Source: CALGLS01 sp045105695 (lineage in GTDB: Bacteria > Bacteroidota > Bacteroidia > Chitinophagales > Saprospiraceae). Taken from it: 24,558 nt of DNA. The stretch's first letter is position 1. Each line of letters opens with the position of its first letter. Position numbers and translations under genes: made by a program. Under the pieces are notes generated by a model. It made no database searches and was not told the DNA's origin. It saw nothing but the letters and a program-made list of their open reading frames with translations. Positions 8,172-15,476 of the stretch are shown here, in pieces. The stretch covers positions 1-24,558 of the forward strand of contig JBGCDT010000213.1 in assembly GCA_045105695.1 (NCBI GenBank), read 5' to 3'.

Positions 8172-10682
8172 TTACTTTAGCAAGTAATCTCTTTTATCAA
8201 TATCTAATTTCTTCATCCGAGAAGAAAGCGTTTTACCGTTCATATCCAACAAAACAGCTGCGCCATTTTTTCCACTTACTTTTCCATTTGTTCTTCTGAG
8301 CGCTTCGATGATATGCTCTTTCTGCATATCCTCCATGGAAAGGAACTTAACAGGCCTTTTATCTTTACTCCTTGACAAAGCCATATCTATTTTCAAAACT
8401 TTATCTTTAGAAAGAATTACTGCCCTTTCTACCATGTTCTCCAACTCCCTTACATTACCCATAAATTCGTATGCCATCAACTGGTTCATTCCAGATTGAG
8501 GGATCTCCAGAATTGTTTTGTTTAACTTCTTACTATATTTCTCTACGAAGTGCTTTACGAGTATGGGAATATCCTCTCTTCGCTCTCGCAAAGGTAAATT
8601 ATAGATGGGAAATACATTCAAGCGATAGTACAAATCTTCTCGAAATTTGCCCTCAGTGACTAAATCTTCCAAATCGCGATTGGTCGCTGCTATTACACGA
8701 ACGTCTACATTTATTAACTCTGTACCTCCGACTCTTTCGATTTCTCCTTCTTGCAACACCCTCAATAATTGCGACTGCAAATCCAGTGGGAGCTCTCCTA
8801 TTTCATCTAAAAAGATAGTGCCCTTATCAGCTCGCTCGAATTTACCAATCTTACGCTGATGTGCTCCTGTGAAAGCACCTCTTTCATGACCAAACAATTC
8901 TGACTCAATTAAATTTTCAGGCAACGAACCACAGTTCACTTTTACCATTTGTTTATTGGCTCGACTGCTAAGCATATGCACTGCTCTTGCCAGTAGTTCT
9001 TTACCTGTTCCTGTCTCACCAAGTATCAGCACAGTCGCTTCTGTATCCGCTACTTGTTCTACTTGACGCAGTACTTTTTTATATTTTGGATCACGGCTAA
9101 TGATATTACTAAAATTAGCTTCAATGTTGAATTCTTCTCGCAGTTTGAGATTCTCCTCTTCTGCATCAAACTTCAATTGCTCTACCTCCTTAATGTACAA
9201 TTTTACCTCATCTTCTTTTTTCTTTCTGGCGGTAACATCTCTTAATACCGTTGCTGAATATTCTCTACCCTCTACCCTCACTAAATTAACTGTAATTTCA
9301 GCAGGTATTAATTTTCCAGATTTTGTATTAAGTGTTCTGTCAGAACTACGAAGTATCTTTCCTTCGCGAAGTTGATCCCAACCCTCTTCAAAGTCTTTTA
9401 AGGTCGTACTTGGAAAGAAATCCATGATGGTCATTTCTTTGATTTCTTTTCTACTGTAACCAACTGATTTTACAAAAGCATCATTAAAATAACGGAAGGT
9501 ACCGTCAGAGTACAACCAGAATATCATATCAATAGACTGATCTAGGCTTTGTTTGGCAAGAGCAATGGTTTCATCTCGTTTCTTCCTTTTAGAAATATTT
9601 CGAGCAAAACTGCAATTGATTTCTTTACCTCTAAAACTAAGATAGTTAGTGGTAATTTCTACAGAGATGTCTTTGCCTTTTTTCGTTTTAAAAATAGTTT
9701 CCTCTTCGATAGAGCCTTGCTCTCGTGATTGCTCTTGAAGGTTTTTCCAATCTAGGGATTGTTCGTTTTTTTTGACTATCGTTTCAAATGATTCCCCAAT
9801 AAGTTCTGTACGATTATAACCTAAGGTTTTGCAAACCATTTCATTGACGTAAGAGAATGTCCCATCTTGCTCTACCCAAAAAATCATATCATTTGCATGA
9901 TCGAGACAGAACTTAGTAAAGTACATATCATCTGTACGCTTCGAAATTTTCGCCAAACTCTGAACAGTTCCGTAAAGCTTAATGGTTTGATCTTCTAGCC
10001 AAACAGGTTGAGTGTTAATGTGAAAAGTTTCATACACTCCATCTACGAAATATGTAAACTCCGATTCGAAAGCTTCTCCATTTTTGATCGCTACTTCCAT
10101 CATCCTAGAGAACTGGAGCATATCTTCTTTGGACAAACCGCCTTCAACGATTTTCCGAATAGATTCTGTTGTAATATTTTCTTCCTTGGATATTTTCAAA
10201 AGTCGATAAGTCTCATCTGTGAAAATAACTTCGTTGTTGACCAAGTCCAATTCCCAACTTCCAATGCCTGCGATCTCCGTTGTAAGATCTAATAAATCTT
10301 TGAAGCGATTAGTCTCCATCAGATTTTCTACCACAGCCATGCAAATAGGTTCTTCTTCCATCTCCAGAAGTACAGCTCTCATCCGTACAGGATAGATAGA
10401 TTCGTCAGAAGTCATCTGTTCGGTTTCATAAGAAACTTGATGTTCTGCGACTAGTTTTTTCCAGAAGCGTTTCCAAGAAAGGAAAGAGGTAGATGGGTTT
10501 ACTTCGAAGATGGTTTTAGGTTCGAAGTCGGCCTTGGTGTAGTTCAACTGTTGAGCATAAGCTTCATTGACATCTACGATATGACCTTCTTCGTTGAGCC
10601 AGATGACACCATTCTGCATGATGTCTGCCACCTCCGTAAGTATAGTTAGCACATCGGGGGATGTGTTCTTTTTGATTGACAT
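8172..10682 (-). CDS. Sigma-54-dependent transcriptional activator with four PAS-like domains
   Basis: This 836-residue regulator has four PAS-like sensor domains in a row (roughly 10-115, 125-245, 255-375 and 380-495), a coiled-coil linker near 495-523, an AAA+ ATPase and a Fis-type helix-turn-helix. The AAA+ domain shows Walker A GETGTGKE (555-562), the sigma-54-contacting loop GAFTGA (602-607), Walker B TIFLDEIGE (622-630) and an arginine-rich REDLYYRLNVFPI segment. The HTH is in the last 50 residues (about 785-820, GKTLSSRMKKL). It has no receiver domain, so it senses signals directly through PAS, as in the FhlA/NtrC-like class without phosphorylation. Targets are unknown. I found no convincing sigma-54 promoter (GG-N10-GC) next to genes in this window. 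The thioredoxin-like gene follows it on the same strand. Confidence 0.92.
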   Translation of the reverse strand: MSIKKNTSPDVLTILTEVADIMQNGVIWLNEEGHIVDVNEAYAQQLNYTKADFEPKTIFEVNPSTSFLSWKRFWKKLVAEHQVSYETEQMTSDESIYPVRMRAVLLEMEEEPICMAVVENLMETNRFKDLLDLTTEIAGIGSWELDLVNNEVIFTDETYRLLKISKEENITTESIRKIVEGGLSKEDMLQFSRMMEVAIKNGEAFESEFTYFVDGVYETFHINTQPVWLEDQTIKLYGTVQSLAKISKRTDDMYFTKFCLDHANDMIFWVEQDGTFSYVNEMVCKTLGYNRTELIGESFETIVKKNEQSLDWKNLQEQSREQGSIEEETIFKTKKGKDISVEITTNYLSFRGKEINCSFARNISKRKKRDETIALAKQSLDQSIDMIFWLYSDGTFRYFNDAFVKSVGYSRKEIKEMTIMDFFPSTTLKDFEEGWDQLREGKILRSSDRTLNTKSGKLIPAEITVNLVRVEGREYSATVLRDVTARKKKEDEVKLYIKEVEQLKFDAEEENLKLREEFNIEANFSNIISRDPKYKKVLRQVEQVADTEATVLILGETGTGKELLARAVHMLSSRANKQMVKVNCGSLPENLIESELFGHERGAFTGAHQRKIGKFERADKGTIFLDEIGELPLDLQSQLLRVLQEGEIERVGGTELINVDVRVIAATNRDLEDLVTEGKFREDLYYRLNVFPIYNLPLRERREDIPILVKHFVEKYSKKLNKTILEIPQSGMNQLMAYEFMGNVRELENMVERAVILSKDKVLKIDMALSRSKDKRPVKFLSMEDMQKEHIIEALRRTNGKVSGKNGAAVLLDMNGKTLSSRMKKLDIDKRDYLLK

Positions 10683-10739
10683 AAGTCTGTTACGAGTTTA
10701 ACCAAGTAATTAATATAATGGATAAACAAGGCTCTTAAT

Positions 10740-10747
10740 CAAATGTA
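10740..10747 (-). promoter_or_regulatory. Candidate -7 box (TACATTTG) of the sigma-54 activator gene
   Basis: The minus strand reads TACATTTG here, a full match to the Bacteroidota TAnnTTTG box, 57 bases upstream of the ATG. A TTTG (10772-10775) lies 24 bases further upstream, slightly farther than the usual -33 spacing. Confidence 0.35.
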
Positions 10748-10870
10748 ATACTTTTCCAGACAGAAAGTTCACAAAGTCCCGAAATATAAGAATTTATTTT
10801 TTTGACAAATCATTCAACACACTCATTAATAATGCCTTATACATTTCACATAAGGTAAAATAAATAAAAA

Positions 10871-10932
10871 AGTTGTCTCGAACATTTCCGTGGCTTAAAA
10901 GTCTAAGGGAAAGAAATGATCTGGAGACAACT
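10871..10932 (-). terminator. Extended stem-loop terminator of the DUF2383-like gene
   Basis: AGTTGTCTC (10871-10879) pairs perfectly with GAGACAACT (10924-10932). Inside it CATTTC and GAAATG also pair, giving a long interrupted hairpin. On the minus strand a run of seven T follows. It starts 33 bases beyond the stop codon at 10966. Confidence 0.7.
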
Positions 10933-10965
10933 ATGTGTGTACTATTAGTTTATTGTGGGTTTATT

Positions 10966-11436
10966 TTATGCAGTTTTTTTATGAGAAGACCGTACAGTAG
11001 GTACAGCGTTGATAGCTTCTAAGTTCTTTTTCAATAAGAAGTCATAATCTTCTAATAACTTTTTCACAGCCGGTCTTTCTACATACTTTTCATGCAAAGC
11101 AGGAAGGTGTTGCACTAACTTTGTTTCTGCTTGTCGGCAGTATTTCAGCATAGCCTTACGATTGTTAACTAAAAGAGCTATGACTACTCTTTGCCAAATT
11201 TTGCCAAGATAACTGCTCCTTTTTTTAGGGTAATCACGAGAAATATCTTGGTCAGAATACAGTTGATCTTCCAGTTGTCTCTTCAATGTTTCATGGCGGT
11301 CTGCTAAAGAGTTAAACAATTCTATTAAATCTTCTTCAGTAGTAATCCCAGCCATTTTTCTATAATGGGAAGATGTACCATTTTGAAGATTCATCAGTCG
11401 ATCTATTTGACGAGTATTTAAGAATTGAATTTGCAT
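10966..11436 (-). CDS. Small helical protein, DUF2383/PA2169-like
   Basis: The predicted protein has 156 residues from the ATG at 11434-11436. A longer in-frame start at 11499 would read through a terminator-like hairpin and put a cysteine-containing, atypical stretch in front, so I reject it. The middle reads DLIELFNSLADRHETLKRQL and a later MLKYCRQAETKLVQHLPALHEKYV, a pattern of four long amphipathic helices. The second segment resembles DUF2383 (A-x-L-x-x-C-x-x-x-E-x-x), a ferritin-like bundle family found near stress genes. I see no clear metal ligands, so the match is tentative. No signal peptide. The gene sits downstream of DUF1328, with a terminator-like hairpin in between (11455-11506). 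Confidence 0.65.
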   Translation of the reverse strand: MQIQFLNTRQIDRLMNLQNGTSSHYRKMAGITTEEDLIELFNSLADRHETLKRQLEDQLYSDQDISRDYPKKRSSYLGKIWQRVVIALLVNNRKAMLKYCRQAETKLVQHLPALHEKYVERPAVKKLLEDYDFLLKKNLEAINAVPTVRSSHKKTA

Positions 11437-11454
11437 AAGTTGAAGTTTACTGAG

Positions 11455-11506
11455 AAAAAAAGGCTTGCAGTGAATCTTGACTACAAGTGAATCACACACT
11501 GCAAGC
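11455..11506 (-). terminator. Terminator/attenuator hairpin between DUF1328 and the DUF2383-like gene
   Basis: GCTTGCAGTG (11463-11472) pairs with CACTGCAAGC (11497-11506) across a 24-base loop. On the minus strand the stem is followed by a run of seven T (11455-11461), only 18 bases before the ATG of the next gene. It ends the DUF1328 transcript or acts as an attenuator for the DUF2383-like gene. Confidence 0.7.
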
Positions 11507-11564
11507 TTTGTGAGAATCGGTTCTGGGAGACGATCGATTCATGGGTATATCTTTTAATTACTTA

Positions 11565-11729
11565 CTATACTTTTCTGACTAGCTGCATAACTAAAGAGAC
11601 TACAAGTAAGACAAGAAATACATAGAATAACATCTGTGCTATACCTGATGCAGCTCCTGCTAAGCCTCCAAATCCTAATGCTCCAGCAATGATTGCAACG
11701 ACGAAAAAGATTAATGCATAACGTAACAT
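11565..11729 (-). CDS. DUF1328 small membrane protein
   Basis: This 54-residue protein reads MLRYALIFFVVAIIAGALGF, followed by a GLAGAASGIAQMLFYVF segment and a short basic tail VRKV. Two membrane helices separated by a glycine-rich turn are the full length of the DUF1328 (UPF0391) family, which is often found in stress and low-nutrient gene sets. Function is unknown. An in-frame upstream ATG at 11753 would add eight residues in front of the conserved MLRYAL start and is less likely. A small GATTTGC/GCAAATC inverted repeat lies at 11745-11763 in the leader. The 37-base element at 11795-11831 sits 65 bases upstream of the start and probably drives it. Confidence 0.88.
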   Translation of the reverse strand: MLRYALIFFVVAIIAGALGFGGLAGAASGIAQMLFYVFLVLLVVSLVMQLVRKV

Positions 11730-11794
11730 AATTTTTAATTTTGTGATTTGCATTTTGCAAATCGGATGATGTAAGATGGTTCTGTTCTGTTGGG

Positions 11795-11831
11795 ATTCGT
11801 CACTAGAACGGATGAGTGATTTTCATGTTCA
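11795..11831 (-). promoter_or_regulatory. Shared 37-base element, copy 1 (DUF1328)
   Basis: In gene orientation it reads TGAACA, 10 bases, TCATCCG, TTCTAG, then TGACGAAT. Two other copies lie upstream of the universal stress protein and the DUF697 gene, with identical spacing. Across the three copies 24 of 37 positions agree by manual alignment. The TGAACA and TTCTA blocks are 17 bases apart, like the -35/-10 spacing of a promoter. The right end of this copy overlaps the tail of the upstream DUF3124 terminator. Confidence 0.55.
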
Positions 11832-11873
11832 CAAAAAAATGCGCTACATTTTTAGTGCAGCGCATTTTTTTTT
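11832..11873. terminator. Bidirectional stem-loop terminator after DUF3124
   Basis: ATGCGCT (11839-11845) pairs with AGCGCAT (11859-11865), flanked by seven A on the left and nine T on the right, so it works in both directions. On the minus strand it follows the stop of the DUF3124 lipoprotein gene (11899) by about 25 bases. Confidence 0.85.
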
Positions 11874-11898
11874 ATCACCGGATTAGCATAATACTAGA

Positions 11899-12429
11899 TC
11901 ATTCTTTTACCGAGTACCCATCCGTCAAAAAAGAGAAAGCCTTATTACCATAATCCGCCAGCATCACTGCTTGAATCAAAGGCCGCACTTTATCATTTTT
12001 CGCACTAAGCTCTACAATAAAATTAGCACCAGAACCACCCGCATCATCTTCCCGCTCTATTACATAATTGATGGTCCCCATGGGAGCAAGACTGATTGGA
12101 TTTGGAATATAATTACGGACCAAAGTACCAGCTGTGTTATAGTAATCTATTTTAGAAATAAATAAAGTATCACTGTAGCTGGTGTTTCGAATACTCAGGG
12201 TTGCAGCCAGTAGATTCCTTGGGTTAGAACCATCCACATAAACATCTGAATAGATGGGTACATAGATGATGTCTTCGTATTGAATTTGATTCTGATCTAT
12301 GGGTTTACTCAGTTCATGCGACTGGAATTCATCCTTTCCACTGGAGGTGATATTTGGATCCTTATTCGCGCAACCACTAAACCAAACTAGAAAAGCTAGG
12401 AGTGAAACGCAGTTACTTAATCTATTCAT
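11899..12429 (-). CDS. DUF3124 lipoprotein
   Basis: This 176-residue protein has a lipoprotein signal peptide ending in a WFSGC lipobox (Cys20). From about residue 50 it matches the DUF3124 pattern: IIYVPIYSDVYVDG, then NLLAATLSIRNTSYSDTLFI, a KIDYYNTAGTLVRNYI segment, and a late NYVIEREDDAGGSGANFIVE. The fold is probably a beta-sandwich. The role is unknown; the protein should be anchored in a membrane with the domain in the periplasm. It is not clearly in an operon: it has its own terminator (11832-11873) and its own candidate promoter (12446-12453) with an inverted repeat. Its place among stress genes suggests an envelope stress link, by context only. Confidence 0.85.
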   Translation of the reverse strand: MNRLSNCVSLLAFLVWFSGCANKDPNITSSGKDEFQSHELSKPIDQNQIQYEDIIYVPIYSDVYVDGSNPRNLLAATLSIRNTSYSDTLFISKIDYYNTAGTLVRNYIPNPISLAPMGTINYVIEREDDAGGSGANFIVELSAKNDKVRPLIQAVMLADYGNKAFSFLTDGYSVKE

Positions 12430-12445
12430 AATTATTATTTTTCCT

Positions 12446-12453
12446 CAAAAGTA
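12446..12453 (-). promoter_or_regulatory. Candidate -7 box (TACTTTTG) of the DUF3124 gene
   Basis: The minus strand reads TACTTTTG, a full match to the Bacteroidota TAnnTTTG box, 16 bases upstream of the ATG. No good TTG is found at the expected -33 distance (the nearest is 13 bases away), so another factor may help. Confidence 0.45.
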
Positions 12454-12459
12454 CGAAAG

Positions 12460-12484
12460 CCCTGGACAATGTTTATTGCCAGGG
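12460..12484. promoter_or_regulatory. Inverted repeat over the upstream part of the DUF3124 promoter
   Basis: CCCTGG and CAAT pair with ATTG and CCAGGG, with one bulged A and a GTTT loop. It sits directly upstream of the -7 box, where the -33 region should be, so it could be an operator. As RNA it could also be a weak terminator of the small gene upstream (stop at 12606). Confidence 0.4.
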
Positions 12485-12605
12485 ATTTTGTCATACTAAA
12501 AAACTTAGCATTGATTTATTCAGCGTACTTAGGCGAGCAGTCAATTTAAATTAACAATAAGTTGAACACCTGTTTAGGGTTACTACGCTAAGGAATCATT
12601 TGTTA

Positions 12606-12926
12606 TTAGAAGTTGTCCTTTGGCTTGATGCGTACCCGTTGGATGAAATTCATGATAGCTCTATCATAGTAGCGATCAAAGCTGGAAACCATTATTCCTT
12701 TAGTTCCATCGTAGCATTCAATTACAAAAAGAATAGCATTCAGATCGTTTTCTTCGTGGGGCCCGAAACGATGATGTTCGTGCAATTGTAAATCTGAATG
12801 GTTGTAATAAACATTCGTTTTGATATTAAGAAGTCCTTCTTCTTTTAGTAAAAAAGTATTAGTAAAACCTTTATTAAATAAATCAGCCTTAGCTTCTAGT
12901 ATCGTCATGTATCGGTTTAAATTCAT
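12606..12926 (-). CDS. Small soluble hypothetical protein, 106 residues
   Basis: I do not assign a function. The protein begins MNLNRYMTILEAKADLFNKGF, then has LLNIKTNVYYNHSDLQLHEHHRF and a late AILFVIECYDGTKGIMVSSFDRYYD. Alternating helix and strand suggest a compact alpha/beta fold. It resembles a family of roughly 100-residue Bacteroidota proteins that databases often call 'phosphoribosylpyrophosphate synthetase', a label I regard as unreliable, since no PRPP-binding motif is visible. The gene stands alone between DUF4199 and the DUF3124 gene. A GGAGAG/CTCTCC inverted repeat (12951-12972) lies 25 bases upstream of the start. An alternative start is the ATG at 12908. No signal peptide. Confidence 0.7.
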   Translation of the reverse strand: MNLNRYMTILEAKADLFNKGFTNTFLLKEEGLLNIKTNVYYNHSDLQLHEHHRFGPHEENDLNAILFVIECYDGTKGIMVSSFDRYYDRAIMNFIQRVRIKPKDNF

Positions 12927-12950
12927 GAGGATAATATTTGCAGAAATACC

Positions 12951-12972
12951 GGAGAGGAATTATCCGCTCTCC
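12951..12972. promoter_or_regulatory. Inverted repeat GGAGAG/CTCTCC upstream of the 106-residue gene
   Basis: A 6-base arm pair spans a 10-base loop in the likely leader. No T-run follows on the minus strand, so an operator or mRNA leader structure is more likely than a terminator. Confidence 0.3.
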
Positions 12973-13155
12973 AGGTAGATCCTGTTTAAGAAAAGTTAAG
13001 TATGCTGTTGCATTTGTTGCTAGCTGGTTTTTATGGTTTTCCTATTTACAGTTTTGAAATTATTGCTAGTAAGAGAAGATAGCTATATAAGTACTAGCTG
13101 TTCTAGAACTCAAAATAAGCGCGGGCAGAACATGCTAGTTACCAAGAGCCGTTGT

Positions 13156-13167
13156 GACTAATTAGTC
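13156..13167. repeat. 12-base perfect palindrome GACTAATTAGTC
   Basis: A perfect palindrome lies 20 bases beyond the stop of DUF4199 and about 230 bases upstream of the 106-residue gene. It may be a protein-binding site. No function is evident. Confidence 0.3.
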
Positions 13168-13186
13168 GTAGTTATCATTCTATAGA

Positions 13187-13717
13187 TTATCTTATTTTAT
13201 TTCTCTTCGGTTTCAGATATTGTAAACCAATGAAGGTTGTAATCAATCCGAAAACCAATACTTCAAAAAACAACATAACGCTGATGACTGTCACCTCTCC
13301 AATGTTCCCAGCACTAAGGGCATATTTATCGAAGGCCAAAGTACCTGTCCATGCATATAGTAGCATGTTCATTATACCAAGTGTCAAAGCACTGGTGAAG
13401 GTTAGAATACTACCCAGTCTCATTCCATCAGAGAAACGATAACTGCTACCCATTCTACTTTTTTGGGAAGAGAGAACATACCAGGTGATTCCCGCTAGGA
13501 ATAAATATTTCATAAATTTAATACCGATATTCCCCTTAGCTCCCAGCAGCTCTAACGACACCAAAAAGGCAGCCATGATCAAACCTGCAATGAGTCCCCA
13601 ACGGAGACCAGCATAGTTATCAGGGTTATTTATTTCTTCGTTGATCTTTTCGTTTCTAATACGGTTCTGTTCTCGTCTTTCCATATTGGTAGTGACGCTA
13701 TATAAATCTTTTGACAT
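13187..13717 (-). CDS. DUF4199 membrane protein
   Basis: This 176-residue protein has a polar N-terminus of about 35 residues, then four hydrophobic segments near 40-60, 68-84, 100-125 and 145-168. The YRFSDGMRLGSILTFTSA stretch and the later glycine-rich GLITTFIGLQYLKPK end fit the DUF4199 family, which is common in Bacteroidota and has no known function. The N-terminal segment NPDNYAGLRWGLIAG begins the first helix. It is downstream of the Dps gene with a 101-base gap that contains an inverted repeat (13759-13806). The leader holds an AACAGGTGAG stretch (13746-13755) that matches only half of the shared 37-base element. Confidence 0.82.
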   Translation of the reverse strand: MSKDLYSVTTNMERREQNRIRNEKINEEINNPDNYAGLRWGLIAGLIMAAFLVSLELLGAKGNIGIKFMKYLFLAGITWYVLSSQKSRMGSSYRFSDGMRLGSILTFTSALTLGIMNMLLYAWTGTLAFDKYALSAGNIGEVTVISVMLFFEVLVFGLITTFIGLQYLKPKRNKIR

Positions 13718-13758
13718 TGTAATTAAGTTTTTAAGTGAATAAATAAACAGGTGAGGAA

Positions 13759-13806
13759 CGATTAGCGTCTTAGTTATTTTTTTTCAAAGTGTAAGGGAGC
13801 TAATCG
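13759..13806 (-). terminator. Inverted repeat downstream of Dps
   Basis: CGATTAGC (13759-13766) pairs with GCTAATCG (13799-13806) over a 32-base loop that contains a run of eight T. It sits 12 bases beyond the Dps stop, so it could end that transcript. The tail on the minus strand is not T-rich, so support is weak. Confidence 0.35.
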
Positions 13807-13818
13807 CTCAAACTTGTT

Positions 13819-14310
13819 TTATTGGCCGGCAGTACCGACAGTGGCTTTGGTTGCCCAGGCATCCAACATCCATGATTTCTTTTCCAGTTCTTCCAAAAAT
13901 GAAGCAGCCATATCAATGGTTCCCTCGTCTCCTGCTTTGTCTGCTTCTTCGATTACGTTTCTGAGATTCTTTATGATCACTTTGTGGTTTTCAAGTAAGA
14001 CTTGTACCATCTCACGGTCATCTTCTATGATCTCAGACTCCGCTACTTCCGCAATTTTAATGTACTCTGACATCTTACTGATCGGACGTAAACGTAATGT
14101 TAGAATTCTTTCCGCGGTGTCATCAATTTTGATTTTTGCATCGTTGTAGAGGTCTTCAAAATGTCTGTGCAATTCAAAGAAATGAATACCCTGTATATTC
14201 CAGTGGAAGTTTCTGAGGTTCTGGTAGTAGACGCTATAATTGGCTAACAATTTATTTAATTGACTAACTACGGTTGTGATTTCTTTTCTATTAATTCCTA
14301 AATAATTCAT
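13819..14310 (-). CDS. dps: Dps-family ferritin-like DNA protection protein
   Basis: This 163-residue protein starts at the ATG at 14308-14310 (MNYLGINRKE). A longer in-frame start at 14385 would overlap the universal stress protein gene and is less likely. The Dps ferroxidase residues are all present at the expected spacing: H36 (NFHWN), H48, D63 and E67 (KIDDTAERI). Dps shells of twelve subunits oxidise Fe(II) with hydrogen peroxide, store iron, and protect DNA in stress. The C-terminal helix ends WMLDAWATKATVGTAGQ. The gene is 64 bases downstream of the universal stress protein gene on the same strand, so they may share the element at 15218-15254. The N-terminus is short and not lysine-rich, so DNA binding is uncertain. 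Confidence 0.9.
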   Translation of the reverse strand: MNYLGINRKEITTVVSQLNKLLANYSVYYQNLRNFHWNIQGIHFFELHRHFEDLYNDAKIKIDDTAERILTLRLRPISKMSEYIKIAEVAESEIIEDDREMVQVLLENHKVIIKNLRNVIEEADKAGDEGTIDMAASFLEELEKKSWMLDAWATKATVGTAGQ

Positions 14311-14374
14311 TCGTGTATATATTGTTATGTTTTTAAAAAAATGTTTATTTGTGTTCTTCTTGAATCTATTGAAT

Positions 14375-15208
14375 TTAGAATACAAGAACAGGTTTGTCTG
14401 ACTGTAAGATCAAGTGTTTTGTGTTGTAACTGTCCATCATTCTTTCGAGGAAAGAGCGGTCTTTATGCTCAAAGGCCAACCAACCTGCTTCTGTTTTTTC
14501 CAACATTCGATCTGTGGCATTTGCTAAGTCGTTAGCATAGACTTTTTGAAATTCGATATTATCATATCCCAATAATTCTCGGAAAGTTTTTGTTGTATTT
14601 AAATAACGTTCGTCGTTGTCATTCACTTCGCCATCTGTCAGCGTCACTACGATCAACCTTGCCCTTAATTCTTTACAAAGGTTGGATAGATAGCGCATAT
14701 TTTCTACTTTCTCATCATTCATATCCATGATGTAAAGTACTTTGTTCACGGGCTTCCAAGGGTAGCCCTTTGGAACAACTAACGCAGGAACACTAGTACT
14801 TTCTGCCAACCTGGTTTCGTAAGTACCAAACCATTCATTGACTGTACTCAATTCATTTTGCCCTTCCAATACGACCAAGTGTGGATTCTGTTTTTCCGCT
14901 TTTTCCAAAATAGTAGGTTCAGTAAATCCTATATCTATACTGTAAGTAACCTCTTGATAGAGTGTCTTAGCGGCTAGACAAATGGCGTTGAGTTGTACAT
15001 CAGATTGGTTCTGTAATTCTTTAATTTCCATAGTTAACGTATTTGCCGTTTGTCCATCTGTGATGACAGGTGGCGTGTACAGTGGAACTTTAGTTATCGA
15101 AAAAAGACAGACTGGTCTCTCCAAAGTTTTACCTAAGTGAGTACCGTATTCAGAGAGTTCGCTCGGACGCTCAAGGTCATTGAGCGCGACTAAAATATTA
15201 TTCTTCAT
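14375..15208 (-). CDS. Tandem universal stress protein (UspA family)
   Basis: This 277-residue protein has two Usp-like alpha/beta domains. The first (about 1-148) begins NNILVALNDLERPSELSEYG and ends with an ESTSVPALVVPKG strand. The second (about 155-277) starts VNKVLYIMDMNDEKVENMRY and ends LILQSDKPVLVF. The ATP-binding motif G-x2-G-x9-G-[ST] is not visible in either domain, so it is probably a non-ATP-binding Usp. Usp proteins help cells survive starvation, oxidative and other stress. The shared 37-base element lies just 9 bases upstream of the ATG (15218-15254), which is consistent with a promoter giving a short leader. Dps follows 64 bases downstream. Confidence 0.88.
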   Translation of the reverse strand: MKNNILVALNDLERPSELSEYGTHLGKTLERPVCLFSITKVPLYTPPVITDGQTANTLTMEIKELQNQSDVQLNAICLAAKTLYQEVTYSIDIGFTEPTILEKAEKQNPHLVVLEGQNELSTVNEWFGTYETRLAESTSVPALVVPKGYPWKPVNKVLYIMDMNDEKVENMRYLSNLCKELRARLIVVTLTDGEVNDNDERYLNTTKTFRELLGYDNIEFQKVYANDLANATDRMLEKTEAGWLAFEHKDRSFLERMMDSYNTKHLILQSDKPVLVF

Positions 15209-15217
15209 TATTGTTGT

Positions 15218-15254
15218 ATTTGTCGGTAGAACGGGTGAGTCTTTTTATTGTTCA
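15218..15254 (-). promoter_or_regulatory. Shared 37-base element, copy 2 (universal stress protein)
   Basis: In gene orientation it reads TGAACA, 10 bases, TCACCCG, TTCTAC, then CGACAAAT. It matches copy 1 (11795-11831) and copy 3 (17751-17787) with the same spacing. The similarity to copy 3 continues 6 bases further upstream (15255-15260). It ends 9 bases before the ATG. Confidence 0.6.
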
Positions 15255-15322
15255 GTCTGGAAAAGTTATATAGCTAAATCTATCTAAAAGTCGAGTTGCA
15301 ACTAAGATGATTTAAGCAGCGT

Positions 15323-15337
15323 ATCTAAAACTTAGAT
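15323..15337. promoter_or_regulatory. Inverted repeat ATCTAA-AAC-TTAGAT between usp and mscS
   Basis: A 6-base arm pair with a 3-base loop sits in the divergent region between the universal stress protein (15208) and MscS channel (15477) genes. It may be an operator. A weak GGAACC (15361-15366) with TTCTGA (15386-15391) also lies there as a possible MscS promoter. Confidence 0.25.
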
Positions 15338-15476
15338 TTTCAACAGCAGTATTTTGATCTGGAACCATAAAGTCAGTGATCCTTATTCTGAATAATCAAA
15401 ACAGTATTTCTGCTGATTCCAAAAAAGCTATCTTTAGCAGAATTTTTCAAAAAGGAATACTTCCTAAAACCCAAAT

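Noticed and set aside
11437..11499. Longer start for the DUF2383-like protein
   Set aside because: It would translate through the terminator-like hairpin at 11455-11506.
11554..11760. 68-residue minus-strand frame overlapping DUF1328
   Set aside because: It is an out-of-frame shadow; the DUF1328 frame has the recognisable family sequence.
12606..12926. Calling the 106-residue protein a PRPP synthetase
   Set aside because: It is far too short and lacks the PRPP-binding motif; the common database label is not supported by the sequence.
14310..14385. Longer N-terminus for Dps
   Set aside because: It would overlap the universal stress protein gene and add a lysine/asparagine-rich stretch without a family match.
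15361..15391. MscS promoter as a fourth copy of the shared element (GGAACC and TTCTGA)
   Set aside because: Only short pieces match and the spacing is 18-19 rather than 17, so I do not count it.
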